Below, piece by piece: positions 1 through 5,730 of a DNA stretch of 5,945 nucleotides. Position 1 is the first letter of the stretch. Each line of letters opens with the position of its first letter. A program made the position numbers and the translations under genes. The notes under the pieces are model-generated. The model made no database searches, was not told where the DNA came from, and saw only the letters and a list, made by a program, of their open reading frames with translations. The DNA lies in NCBI GenBank assembly GCA_017555925.1, contig JAFZFL010000116.1, positions 1-5,945 on the forward strand, written 5' to 3'. The stretch is from Bacteroidales bacterium (GTDB lineage Bacteria; Bacteroidota; Bacteroidia; Bacteroidales; UBA932).

Positions 1-1556
1 AGACCCGATGTGCCACCCGAAAAACGGCCGTCGGTAAGAAGTGCGCACTCCTTGTCGAGTTTCATGCTCTTAAGGTAAGATGTAGGGTAGAGCATCTCCT
101 GCATTCCAGGTCCCCCCTTAGGACCCTCATATCTGATAACTACAACATCTCCGGCCTTTACTTTACCTCCTAAAATGCCATCTACAGCATCTTCTTGAGA
201 TTCAAAAACAACAGCTTTACCTATAAATTTCAATATCTTCTCATCTACACCGGCAGTCTTTACAATACAGCCGTCGGGAGCAATATTTCCATAAAGGACA
301 GCCAGACCTCCGTCTTTTGAGTAGGCATGCTGTATATCCCTTATACATCCATTTGTACGGTCTCTGTCAAGCTCCTTATAGTAATTGTTGCTGCTGCCCA
401 ATACTATATTATAATGGTTACATGGTCCCGACAGATATTTATCCTCACTCTCTTTTGTGCTGTATTTGCCATTTATATCATTTGCCTCAATAGCATCTTT
501 CATTGTAGGGTAATCGACTCTGTATGCAGAAGTGCTGAGGAAACCGCCCCTGTTAAGCTCTGCAAGTATACCCATAATGCCGCCGGCTCTGTTTACATCC
601 TGAATATGGTATTTTGAATTTGGAGAGACCTTGCACAATACCGGAATTTTACGTGAAAGAGCATCTATATCCTTCATTGTGAAGTCTACACCGGCTTCGT
701 GGGCAATAGCCAAAAGGTGCAATACTGTGTTTGTAGATCCGCCCATGGCAATATCAAGTGACATGGCGTTAAGGAATGCCTCTTTGGTTGCTATTGAGCG
801 TGGAAGAATATTTTCGTTGTCATTGTAATAGTAGTCAAAGGTATTTTTTACTATCTGTTCTGCTGCTCTCATAAACAAAGCACTTCTGTTCTTATGAGTT
901 GACAGAATAGTACCATTTCCTACCAATGACATTCCAAGTGCCTCTGTAAGACAGTTCATTGAATTTGCAGTAAACATTCCTGAACAGCAACCGCAGGTTG
1001 GGCAGCCACCCTTTTCAATCTCCGCCAAGGTGCTTTTCGGAACAGATGTATCTGCACCTTTAACCATTATATCCACAAGGTCATACGCCTCACCGTTAAC
1101 CATTCCTGCCTCCATTGGACCTCCTGATACAAATACTGCAGGAATATTCAATCTCATGGCTGCCATAAGCATACCTGGAGTAATTTTGTCACAGTTGGAG
1201 ATGCAAATCATGGCATCTGCACAATGGGCGTTGCACATGTACTCGACGCTGTCCGCTATAATGTCCCTTGAAGGTAGCGAGTAGAGCATTCCGTTGTGAC
1301 CCATTGCAATACCGTCGTCAATGGCTATAGTATTGAACTCTGCAGCAAAACAGCCCAACTCCTCTATGCGCTGTTTGATCTGTTGGCCAATGTTGTGAAG
1401 ATGAGTGTGACCCGGAACAAATTGGGTAAATGAGTTTACAATAGCTATTATAGGCTTGCCCATCTGCTCCTCTTTCATTCCATTTGCTCTCCATAGGGCA
1501 CGTGCGCCTGCCATTTTCCTTCCTGTTGTGGATATGCTGCTTCTGAGTGCTTTCAT
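1..1556 (-). CDS. ilvD: Dihydroxy-acid dehydratase IlvD, 3' end cut off by the window edge
   Basis: Dehydrates 2,3-dihydroxy-3-methylbutanoate and 2,3-dihydroxy-3-methylpentanoate to the keto acids that precede valine, leucine and isoleucine; cytosolic. I translated 518 uninterrupted residues ending in [12 protein letters not shown], a conserved motif near the C-terminus. The E. coli enzyme has 616 residues, so roughly 90-100 are missing. Visible hallmarks: [10 protein letters not shown] (41-50), DDGIAMGH (80-87, metal-binding Asp), NCDKITPGM (121-129, cluster Cys122 and the lysine expected to be carbamylated, Lys124), [19 protein letters not shown] (185-203, cluster cysteine probably Cys191) and [14 protein letters not shown] (475-488). 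PGH replaces the TPCN motif of [2Fe-2S] relatives, as in the E. coli-type enzyme, which suggests an oxygen-sensitive [4Fe-4S] cluster. The start is firm: an in-frame TAG lies three codons upstream (1563-1565). No Shine-Dalgarno sequence is visible. The leader at 1573-1801 probably controls it. Small oddities: Cys190 where E. coli has Ser, and Val212 where SLPGNG is usual. Confidence 0.97.
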   Translation of the reverse strand, partial: MKALRSSISTTGRKMAGARALWRANGMKEEQMGKPIIAIVNSFTQFVPGHTHLHNIGQQIKQRIEELGCFAAEFNTIAIDDGIAMGHNGMLYSLPSRDIIADSVEYMCNAHCADAMICISNCDKITPGMLMAAMRLNIPAVFVSGGPMEAGMVNGEAYDLVDIMVKGADTSVPKSTLAEIEKGGCPTCGCCSGMFTANSMNCLTEALGMSLVGNGTILSTHKNRSALFMRAAEQIVKNTFDYYYNDNENILPRSIATKEAFLNAMSLDIAMGGSTNTVLHLLAIAHEAGVDFTMKDIDALSRKIPVLCKVSPNSKYHIQDVNRAGGIMGILAELNRGGFLSTSAYRVDYPTMKDAIEANDINGKYSTKESEDKYLSGPCNHYNIVLGSSNNYYKELDRDRTNGCIRDIQHAYSKDGGLAVLYGNIAPDGCIVKTAGVDEKILKFIGKAVVFESQEDAVDGILGGKVKAGDVVVIRYEGPKGGPGMQEMLYPTSYLKSMKLDKECALLTDGRFSGGTSG

Positions 1557-1572
1557 AATATTCTATTCAAAT

Positions 1573-1605
1573 AAAAAACTTGCTTAACGGTATCCATTAA
1601 GCAAG
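1573..1605 (-). terminator. Intrinsic terminator (attenuator) before ilvD
   Basis: On the minus strand CTTGCTTAA (1605-1597) and TTAAGCAAG (1587-1579) form a perfect 9-bp stem around a 9-nt loop, followed at once by TTTTTT (1578-1573). A G-U and an A-U pair can extend the base into the T run. It lies downstream of the leader peptide gene and 16 nt before the ilvD ATG, on the same strand, so it would stop transcription before ilvD unless prevented. That position, together with the leader peptide, identifies it as an attenuator rather than the end of an upstream gene. Confidence 0.9.
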
Positions 1606-1627
1606 CTCGATATATTACATAATGGAT
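1592..1627 (-). promoter_or_regulatory. Predicted antiterminator pairing of the ilvD leader
   Basis: On the minus strand ATCCATTA (1627-1620) is perfectly complementary to TAATGGAT (1599-1592). The second element contains the last three bases of the terminator's 5' arm and most of its loop, so the two structures exclude each other, and the antiterminator is completed first during transcription. The first element starts 9 nt after the leader stop codon, where a ribosome terminating there should cover it, while one stalled upstream in the Val/Ile/Leu codons would not. The pairing is seen in the sequence; the switching role is inferred by analogy with enterobacterial amino acid attenuators. Confidence 0.6.
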
Positions 1628-1636
1628 TCTGAATCA

Positions 1637-1750
1637 TTATCTGATAATAATGACCGACAGAAGCACCACCACGATGATACTAACCACCTGCTTGCTCATC
1701 TTGCAAAGCAGGTGCGATAGTCTGCACATCGCTGAATAACTTCCTGTCAT
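1637..1750 (-). CDS. Branched-chain amino acid leader peptide (ilv attenuator), 37 aa
   Basis: A short gene encodes 37 residues starting MTGSYSAMCRL and carrying VVSIIVVVLLSVIII at positions 22-36, that is 6 Val, 5 Ile and 2 Leu in 15 residues, followed by Arg and tandem TAA TGA stops. The ATG at 1750 has AGGA at 1757-1760 with 6 nt spacing, one of the few clear Shine-Dalgarno sequences in the window; later in-frame ATGs (codons 8 and 18) have none. It lies directly upstream of ilvD, is followed by a terminator, and resembles in composition the E. coli ilvGMEDA and ilvB leader peptides. The role is to let the ribosome sense charged Val, Ile and Leu tRNA; the peptide itself probably has no function. 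A small hydrophobic membrane protein is the alternative, but does not explain the RNA structures around it. Confidence 0.88.
   Translation of the reverse strand: MTGSYSAMCRLSHLLCKMSKQVVSIIVVVLLSVIIIR
1685..1714 (-). promoter_or_regulatory. Hairpin within the leader peptide gene (possible pause hairpin)
   Basis: CACCTGCTT (1714-1706, minus strand) and AAGCAGGTG (1693-1685) form a perfect 9-bp stem, extended by two G-C pairs past a one-base bulge to leave a 7-nt loop. It covers leader codons 13 to 22, just before the branched-chain codons. By position it resembles the 1:2 pause hairpin of classical attenuators, which holds RNA polymerase until the leading ribosome catches up. Its 3' arm contains GAGCAAGC (1697-1690), which could also pair with GCTTGCTT (1606-1599) of the terminator 5' arm, giving a second possible antiterminator. 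Confidence 0.6.
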
Positions 1751-1793
1751 TTTATTTCCTGATCCAGAATACATGATATTCAAATAAGTGGTA

Positions 1794-1801
1794 CAAATGT
1801 A
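1794..1801 (-). promoter_or_regulatory. Candidate -7 promoter box for the ilvD leader transcript
   Basis: TACATTTG on the minus strand matches the Bacteroides -7 consensus TAnnTTTG exactly. It lies 43 nt upstream of the leader peptide ATG. No good TTTG -33 element is found 19-21 nt further upstream, so the call rests on one box and position. Transcription from here would give a leader RNA of about 200 nt up to the attenuator. Confidence 0.5.
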
Positions 1802-2104
1802 AAAATATTTTCAATACATTGTTACAGATTATTACATTTTTTTTGCTTTTATAACCCTCCTGAAATTGTATTGTGGGTAATATTTTTATATTAAAATGAA
1901 TAATTGTATTTATTTTGCAATTTTATCGGATGATTTGTGTTTTAATTCGTAATATAAAATTGGATGATTATGCATAAATGAAAGTTTTAATTTTTCTTAT
2001 ATTCTCTTCTTATCCCAATTTTACAATCTTAAACTTTCTTTATTGATTGAGTTTTAGCCCTTTTGCTTATCGTCACATTGTTAATTATTTGTTGAATATT
2101 TGAA
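1802..2104. other. AT-rich spacer between divergent promoters
   Basis: This stretch of about 300 bases is very AT-rich and holds no convincing gene on either strand. The only ATG-started plus-strand reading frames noted are 18 and 22 codons long (1896-1952 and 1978-2046), without ribosome sites or recognisable products. GGATGATT occurs twice (about 1928 and 1962), but is too short to interpret. It separates the ilvD leader promoter from the acetyltransferase promoter and may hold upstream regulatory sites I cannot identify. Confidence 0.6.
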
Positions 2105-2135
2105 TTTGCTTTTTTTATAAAAATTTTTATTTTTG
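2105..2135 (+). promoter_or_regulatory. Canonical Bacteroides-type promoter for the acetyltransferase-DUF47 unit
   Basis: TTTG at 2105-2108 is followed after exactly 19 nt by TATTTTTG at 2128-2135, a full match to the Bacteroidota housekeeping sigma consensus TTTG-N19-21-TAnnTTTG. Transcription should begin around 2140-2145, about 35 nt before the chosen start codon at 2178. This also argues against any translation start at or before 2135. Confidence 0.75.
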
Positions 2136-2177
2136 TGGGCCCTCATTCAGAGGGGTAAATTCTCTGTAAATGTAAAT

Positions 2178-2717
2178 ATGGAAATGAAAGTAAAATTTAT
2201 TGAAGCTCTCCATAAGTCACAATATGATATTGTCGGGAGTCTTGCCTCCAAAATCTGGAGGGAGCATTATGGCAGTATACTTTCCCCGGAGCAGATAGAT
2301 TACATGCTTTTGAAATTCCAGTCAAGTGAGGCTGTCGGGAAGCAGATAGAAGAGTTGGGATACAGATATTTTATGATATATGTGGAGGATTCAGGCAGTG
2401 CAGAGAAACTTTGTGGGGGTGAGGCTGTTCCTGTGGGATATATAGGGGTAAAATCAGAGAATGGAAAACTTTTTTTGAGTAAGTTCTATATTCTTGATGA
2501 GTGGAGAGGGAAGGGAATTGGTTCGGCCGGAATGCAGTATATTTTCAAATTCGCCGTATACAATGGGGACTCGAGTGTCTGGCTTACAGTCAACAAGTAT
2601 AACTCAACTACTATAGAGATTTACAGACATCTTGGTTTTGGCACTGTTGCAGAACAGGTGGCCGATATTGGCAATGGCTATGTTATGGATGATTTCATAA
2701 TGGAGAAAGAGTTGTAA
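2178..2717 (+). CDS. GNAT family N-acetyltransferase, PaiA-like
   Basis: Predicted cytosolic enzyme of 179 residues that transfers an acetyl group from acetyl-CoA to an amine; the acceptor cannot be read from sequence. Acetyl-CoA binding motif A is clear at 108-119, EWRGKGIGSAGM, matching the (Q/R)xxGx(G/A) pattern. Motif B-like VNKYNSTTIEIYRHLGF spans 138-154, with the Asn, Tyr and Gly-Phe typical of the fold's C-terminal half. The N-terminal IWREHYGSILSPEQIDYML (27-45) resembles PaiA-type proteins, which acetylate polyamines in Bacillus; that link is only a similarity. The frame is open back to a TTG at 2133, but this lies inside the -7 promoter box, so I use the ATG at 2178; an ATG at 2184 is equally possible. 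No Shine-Dalgarno sequence precedes either. The DUF47 gene follows after 27 nt and is probably co-transcribed. Confidence 0.88.
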   Translation: MEMKVKFIEALHKSQYDIVGSLASKIWREHYGSILSPEQIDYMLLKFQSSEAVGKQIEELGYRYFMIYVEDSGSAEKLCGGEAVPVGYIGVKSENGKLFLSKFYILDEWRGKGIGSAGMQYIFKFAVYNGDSSVWLTVNKYNSTTIEIYRHLGFGTVAEQVADIGNGYVMDDFIMEKEL

Positions 2718-2744
2718 AAACGAATACCTAAACTTGATATAACA

Positions 2745-3392
2745 ATGAATTTTTCTAAATTATTTGCACCTCTAAGGAGAAAGGATAACATATTTTATCC
2801 TTTATATGTAAGGCAAGCTACGATAGTTGAATCTGCTGCCAAATTGTTGGCAGAGCTTCTTAAAGCTGATACCATTGAAAGGCGCAATGAGTTGTGTAGA
2901 GAGATAAAAAGTTTTGAGACAGAGGGAGACACTATTGCAAATGATATATTTGAAGCGCTTTATAAGGCTAAAAGGACTCCGTTTGACAGGGTTGACATGC
3001 AGCAACTTGCATCACATGTAGAGTCGTTCCTCGATTATATACATGACTCAGCAAAAAAACTTGTAATATATCATCCCAATGCAATTGATTTGCAATGGGT
3101 GGAGATAGGGGAGGCTATACTTGAAGATGCAAAGATTCTCAGAGGTATAGTTGAAGAGATGCCTTGTATTGAGGAGAAAGCAGCCTTTCTGATGCAAAAA
3201 TGTATAAGGATTAAGGAGGTTGAGAGCGAAGTAGATGACCTTTATGAGAGCTATATGAGTACCCTTTTTGAAGTGGAAAAGGATGCAATAGCCATTACTA
3301 AAAACAAAAATATTGTTCAGAGTCTCGAAGATACAACAGACAAGGCAAAGGTTGTTGCTGATTGTATAAAAACCATGATAGTAAAACTATAA
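2745..3392 (+). CDS. DUF47 family PhoU-like protein
   Basis: A 215-residue, mostly helical protein of the DUF47 family (TIGR00153-type, related to PhoU). Family members usually sit next to a PiT-type low-affinity phosphate permease and are thought to modulate it at the membrane's inner face. Evidence: near-usual family length; acidic metal-binding-type repeats FETEGDTIANDIFEAL (57-72), KEVESEVDDLYE (157-168) and SLEDTTDKA (193-201); and the segment RTPFDRVDM (77-85), a family signature. There is no signal peptide or membrane segment. It starts at ATG 2745, 27 nt after the acetyltransferase stop, without a Shine-Dalgarno sequence, and its stop codon overlaps the left arm of the terminator. Unusually, the next gene is convergent, so no adjacent PiT permease exists downstream, and the upstream partner is an acetyltransferase. 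A permease elsewhere on the chromosome is likely but not shown. Confidence 0.88.
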   Translation: MNFSKLFAPLRRKDNIFYPLYVRQATIVESAAKLLAELLKADTIERRNELCREIKSFETEGDTIANDIFEALYKAKRTPFDRVDMQQLASHVESFLDYIHDSAKKLVIYHPNAIDLQWVEIGEAILEDAKILRGIVEEMPCIEEKAAFLMQKCIRIKEVESEVDDLYESYMSTLFEVEKDAIAITKNKNIVQSLEDTTDKAKVVADCIKTMIVKL

Positions 3393-3421
3393 CTGCGAGA
3401 TTGTGAAAAATCTCGCAGTTA
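3390..3421. terminator. Hairpin between convergent genes, probable bidirectional terminator
   Basis: AACTGCGAGATT (3391-3402) and AATCTCGCAGTT (3409-3420) form a perfect 12-bp stem around a 6-nt loop, with one more T-A pair outside. It overlaps the TAA of the DUF47 gene and lies 25 nt past the stop of the convergent DUF362 gene. Neither side has a strong T run, so it may act as a terminator for both units or partly as an mRNA 3'-end stabilising structure. Confidence 0.75.
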
Positions 3422-3445
3422 CACTACTGATACAATCTATGTCAG

Positions 3446-4573
3446 TTATTTAACCTCTATAAGTTCATACTCCCTTGAGCCTATTCCAATCTCTTGGGCA
3501 TACCTCAGACCTGCCTGCCAGTCGGTATCAGGATGCAGGAGTTTGAATTTGTCTTCGTGATGGTTGCAGCACTCTGTATTGTCAGTGTGGTTGTGCTGTC
3601 CGGAGTTTATGGCAGGAGCCTTGTTTACAAGGTCGGCACATGCCTGATCTAAGGCAACCGGATCAAATGATGCCATCATGCCCAAGTCCGGAACAATGGC
3701 CACGTCGTTGTGTCCCCAACAGTCACATTCTGGCGATACATTCATAATGAGACTAATATGGAAGTGGGGTTTGTCTTTTAGGACTGCTTTAGAGTACTCT
3801 GCAATTTTATAGTTAAGAATTTCTGATGTGTCCCAGTCTGCCAGTACAGCTCCCTGATATTGGCAAAGAGCAACACATTGTCCGCATCCCACACATATAT
3901 CATAATCAATCACAGCCTTCTTCTCACCATTCATGCTAATTGCTCCGTGATTACAGTTCTTTTCACAAATCCGGCAGCCTATACAGTTCTTGCTGTTGAT
4001 TTTAGGTTGTGATGAGGAGTGCAGTTCAAGTTTGCCTGCAATGCTGGCACTTCCCATACCAATGTTCTTTAGCGCTCCTCCAAAACCGGCCTGCTCGTGT
4101 CCCTTAAAGTGGCTGATACTAATGAAAATGTCGGAATCTGCAATTGCCTGTCCTATTTTTGGCGCAGGGCAATACTTTGCTCCATCAAGTTTTATTGCCT
4201 GATAATTTGTGCCCTTTACTCCGTCGGCAATAATGACATTACAATTGACCTGTAGAGGGTTGAATCCATTGATGGTGGCACTCTTTAAATGGTCTACTGC
4301 ATTGTCTCTCTTTCCTTTATAGAGGGTGTTGGCATCTGTAAGGTAAGTTTTTGCACCAAGAGAGTTCAATATATCCACAACGGTTGCAACATAATTGGGT
4401 CTTATATAGGCCATGTTGCCGGGTTCTCCAAAGTGAAGTTTTACTGCTGTGAATTTGTCCTTGAAATCTATCTCTTCAATACCCGCCTGTTTTACCAGGT
4501 TTTTGAGTTTCTTTAACAGACTTACACCAGGTTTTGTACGCAGGTTGGTATAATATACTTTTGATTTTTGCAT
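3446..4573 (-). CDS. DUF362 domain iron-sulfur protein
   Basis: A 375-residue protein combining a DUF362 domain with two ferredoxin-like [4Fe-4S] motifs. The DUF362 part is recognised by FTAVKLHFGEPGNMAYIRP (41-59), YLTDANTLYKGKRDN (77-91), SHFKGHEQAGFGGALKNIGMG (154-174; His155, His159 and the glycines conserved) and SPECDCWGHND (280-290). The inserted ferredoxin segment has Cys197, 200, 203, 207 and Cys227, 230, 233, 237, each in Cx2Cx2Cx3C spacing, enough for two clusters. No signal peptide or membrane helix is seen, so it is probably cytosolic. The reaction is unknown; an electron-transfer role is inferred from the clusters. A His/Cys-rich stretch at 326-341 (QHNHTDNTECCNHHED) may bind metal. 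It starts 10 nt after the PLP enzyme's stop codon, so the two are surely one transcript. Members are often annotated only as (4Fe-4S)-binding protein. Confidence 0.9.
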   Translation of the reverse strand: MQKSKVYYTNLRTKPGVSLLKKLKNLVKQAGIEEIDFKDKFTAVKLHFGEPGNMAYIRPNYVATVVDILNSLGAKTYLTDANTLYKGKRDNAVDHLKSATINGFNPLQVNCNVIIADGVKGTNYQAIKLDGAKYCPAPKIGQAIADSDIFISISHFKGHEQAGFGGALKNIGMGSASIAGKLELHSSSQPKINSKNCIGCRICEKNCNHGAISMNGEKKAVIDYDICVGCGQCVALCQYQGAVLADWDTSEILNYKIAEYSKAVLKDKPHFHISLIMNVSPECDCWGHNDVAIVPDLGMMASFDPVALDQACADLVNKAPAINSGQHNHTDNTECCNHHEDKFKLLHPDTDWQAGLRYAQEIGIGSREYELIEVK

Positions 4574-4583
4574 ATCCGTACGA

Positions 4584-5567
4584 TTATAGGGGGAATGACT
4601 CGCTTATTGTAAACAATCCGAACAATCCTCCTGTATGGATAAAGAGGATATTGTTGCCGGCATCTATGTTTCCACCTGGCTTAAGTTCGTTGTAGAGACC
4701 ATACATTGCCTTTCCCGTATAGACCTGATCAAGAATTACACACTCCTGCCGAGCAAATTTCTTTATAAATTCAAGCTCCTCCGGACGGCTCAATGCATAG
4801 CCAATACCCACATATTTGTCATTAATCTCAATATGTGATTTGTCAATAACCTTATCTTTATGTTCAGGAATGTATTGTAATGCTTCAGAACCTATTTTGT
4901 GTGCTATTTCTGTAAAATAGCTGGTGTCATCACACACTGCCATACCAATAACCCTTTTGCCAAGATTCATTACTTCATTTGCAACATAAAGTCCTGCATA
5001 AGTTCCACCTGAACCTGTTGCAACAACAATTGTGTCAAATTTGATTCCAAGTTCCTTCTCCTGCTCCAGAATTTCATTCATACAGTTGTAGTATCCTAAT
5101 GTGCCAATTGCATTTGATGCACCTTCCGGTATTACATAAGCTTTGCGTCCCTGCTTCTCATACTCTTTGGCCATCTCTTCCATTATTTGAGTTCTGCTAT
5201 TGCTGTACTCTTCTCTTGTACAGAATTTTACATCAGCTCCAAGAAGCTTGTCCAAAAAGTAGTTGCCAGCAACAGGAGGGGTGTCTGAGATTCTTAAAAG
5301 TACTGCCGATTTCAATCCCATCATAGTTGCAACTGCTACAGTTGCCCTGCAATGGTTGGACTGTATGCCGCCACATGTAATAAGGGTGTCATATCCTTTG
5401 GAAATTGCATCTTTTACAAGATATTCAAGTTTCCTTATTTTATTACCGCTTATTTCGGAACCTGTCTGGTCATCTCTTTTGATCCAAACGTTGGCATTCA
5501 TCTCTTTAGAAAATTTCTCCAATTTCTGGATTCTTGTAGGGAGATTGGCAATGTTGTACTTTTCCAT
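4584..5567 (-). CDS. dcyD: PLP-dependent D-cysteine desulfhydrase-like enzyme
   Basis: A 327-residue cytosolic enzyme of the tryptophan synthase beta (fold type II) PLP group, in the ACC deaminase/D-cysteine desulfhydrase family. The expected reaction is D-cysteine to pyruvate, sulfide and ammonia. Full length is present: SGNKIRKLEYL (40-50) with the Schiff-base lysine Lys43, GGIQSNHCRAT (66-76) with Ser70 and Asn71 near the substrate, the phosphate-cradle loop GSGGTYAG (185-192), VYTGKAM (282-288) and IHTGGLFGLF (310-319). The two positions that distinguish the activities read Thr284 and Thr312; ACC deaminases carry Glu and Leu there, so desulfhydrase is favoured. Other D-amino acid substrates, for example beta-chloro-D-alanine, remain possible. 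The start ATG at 5567 is preceded by AT-rich sequence without a Shine-Dalgarno site. First gene of a two-gene unit with the DUF362 gene, 10 nt apart. Confidence 0.87.
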   Translation of the reverse strand: MEKYNIANLPTRIQKLEKFSKEMNANVWIKRDDQTGSEISGNKIRKLEYLVKDAISKGYDTLITCGGIQSNHCRATVAVATMMGLKSAVLLRISDTPPVAGNYFLDKLLGADVKFCTREEYSNSRTQIMEEMAKEYEKQGRKAYVIPEGASNAIGTLGYYNCMNEILEQEKELGIKFDTIVVATGSGGTYAGLYVANEVMNLGKRVIGMAVCDDTSYFTEIAHKIGSEALQYIPEHKDKVIDKSHIEINDKYVGIGYALSRPEELEFIKKFARQECVILDQVYTGKAMYGLYNELKPGGNIDAGNNILFIHTGGLFGLFTISESFPL

Positions 5568-5619
5568 AATATGATAGTTGAAATTTATTTTTACGTGGAT
5601 TTATCTCTTCTTTATTGTG

Positions 5620-5635
5620 ATTCAAGGTTTTGAAT
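5620..5635. repeat. Short inverted repeat in the dcyD 5' untranslated region
   Basis: ATTCAA and TTGAAT flank a 4-base GGTT spacer, giving a perfect 6-bp dyad 53 bases upstream of the dcyD start. It lies downstream of the proposed start of transcription. On the minus strand a T run precedes rather than follows it, so it is not a terminator of dcyD transcription. An operator or RNA hairpin is possible; the dyad is short and could be chance in AT-rich DNA. Confidence 0.3.
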
Positions 5636-5677
5636 AAAAAACTCAGACCTTACTTAAATTATTTCATTATATCCCTA

Positions 5678-5685
5678 CAAAAATA
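5678..5685 (-). promoter_or_regulatory. Candidate -7 promoter box for dcyD-DUF362
   Basis: TATTTTTG on the minus strand matches TAnnTTTG exactly, with TTTA 21 nt upstream (5710-5707) as a three-of-four match to the -33 element. Transcription would start near 5671, giving a 5' leader of about 100 nt before dcyD. Confidence 0.5.
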
Positions 5686-5697
5686 GCTCTTTTTTAG

Positions 5698-5705
5698 TAT
5701 TTTTG
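5698..5705 (+). promoter_or_regulatory. Candidate -7 promoter box for the exported protein
   Basis: TATTTTTG matches the Bacteroides -7 consensus and lies 25 nt before the ATG at 5731, which fits a short untranslated leader. No good -33 element is present 19-21 nt upstream, since that region holds the divergent -7 box of the other gene. Confidence 0.5.
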
Positions 5706-5730
5706 CTAAAATTTTAACGAAAATAATAAG

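Noticed and set aside
327..1284. Plus-strand open frames of 65-96 codons across this region
   Set aside because: They lie antisense to ilvD, whose translation is continuous and matches the family throughout; the plus-strand products resemble nothing.
1637..1750. Leader peptide as a small membrane protein or toxin
   Set aside because: Hydrophobic enough in principle, but the Val/Ile/Leu bias, position before ilvD, stop codon placement and terminator fit an attenuator better.
1896..2046. Two tiny plus-strand frames (18 and 22 codons) in the AT-rich spacer
   Set aside because: No ribosome site, no recognisable composition or linked RNA structure; expected by chance.
2148..2166. CAGAG/CTCTG inverted repeat in the acetyltransferase 5' leader
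   Set aside because: Only 5 bp with a 9-base spacer; too weak to call an operator or riboswitch.
2133..2177. TTG start extending the acetyltransferase by 15 residues
   Set aside because: The TTG is part of the -7 promoter box, upstream of the likely transcription start, and the extra residues do not look like part of the GNAT fold.
2802..3005. Minus-strand frame of 67 codons
   Set aside because: Antisense shadow of the well-supported DUF47 gene.
4584..5567. ACC deaminase as the product
   Set aside because: The discriminating positions are Thr284 and Thr312 rather than the Glu and Leu of ACC deaminases.
3990..5633. Several plus-strand frames of 67-103 codons
   Set aside because: All antisense to the DUF362 and dcyD genes, both of which have full-length family motifs.
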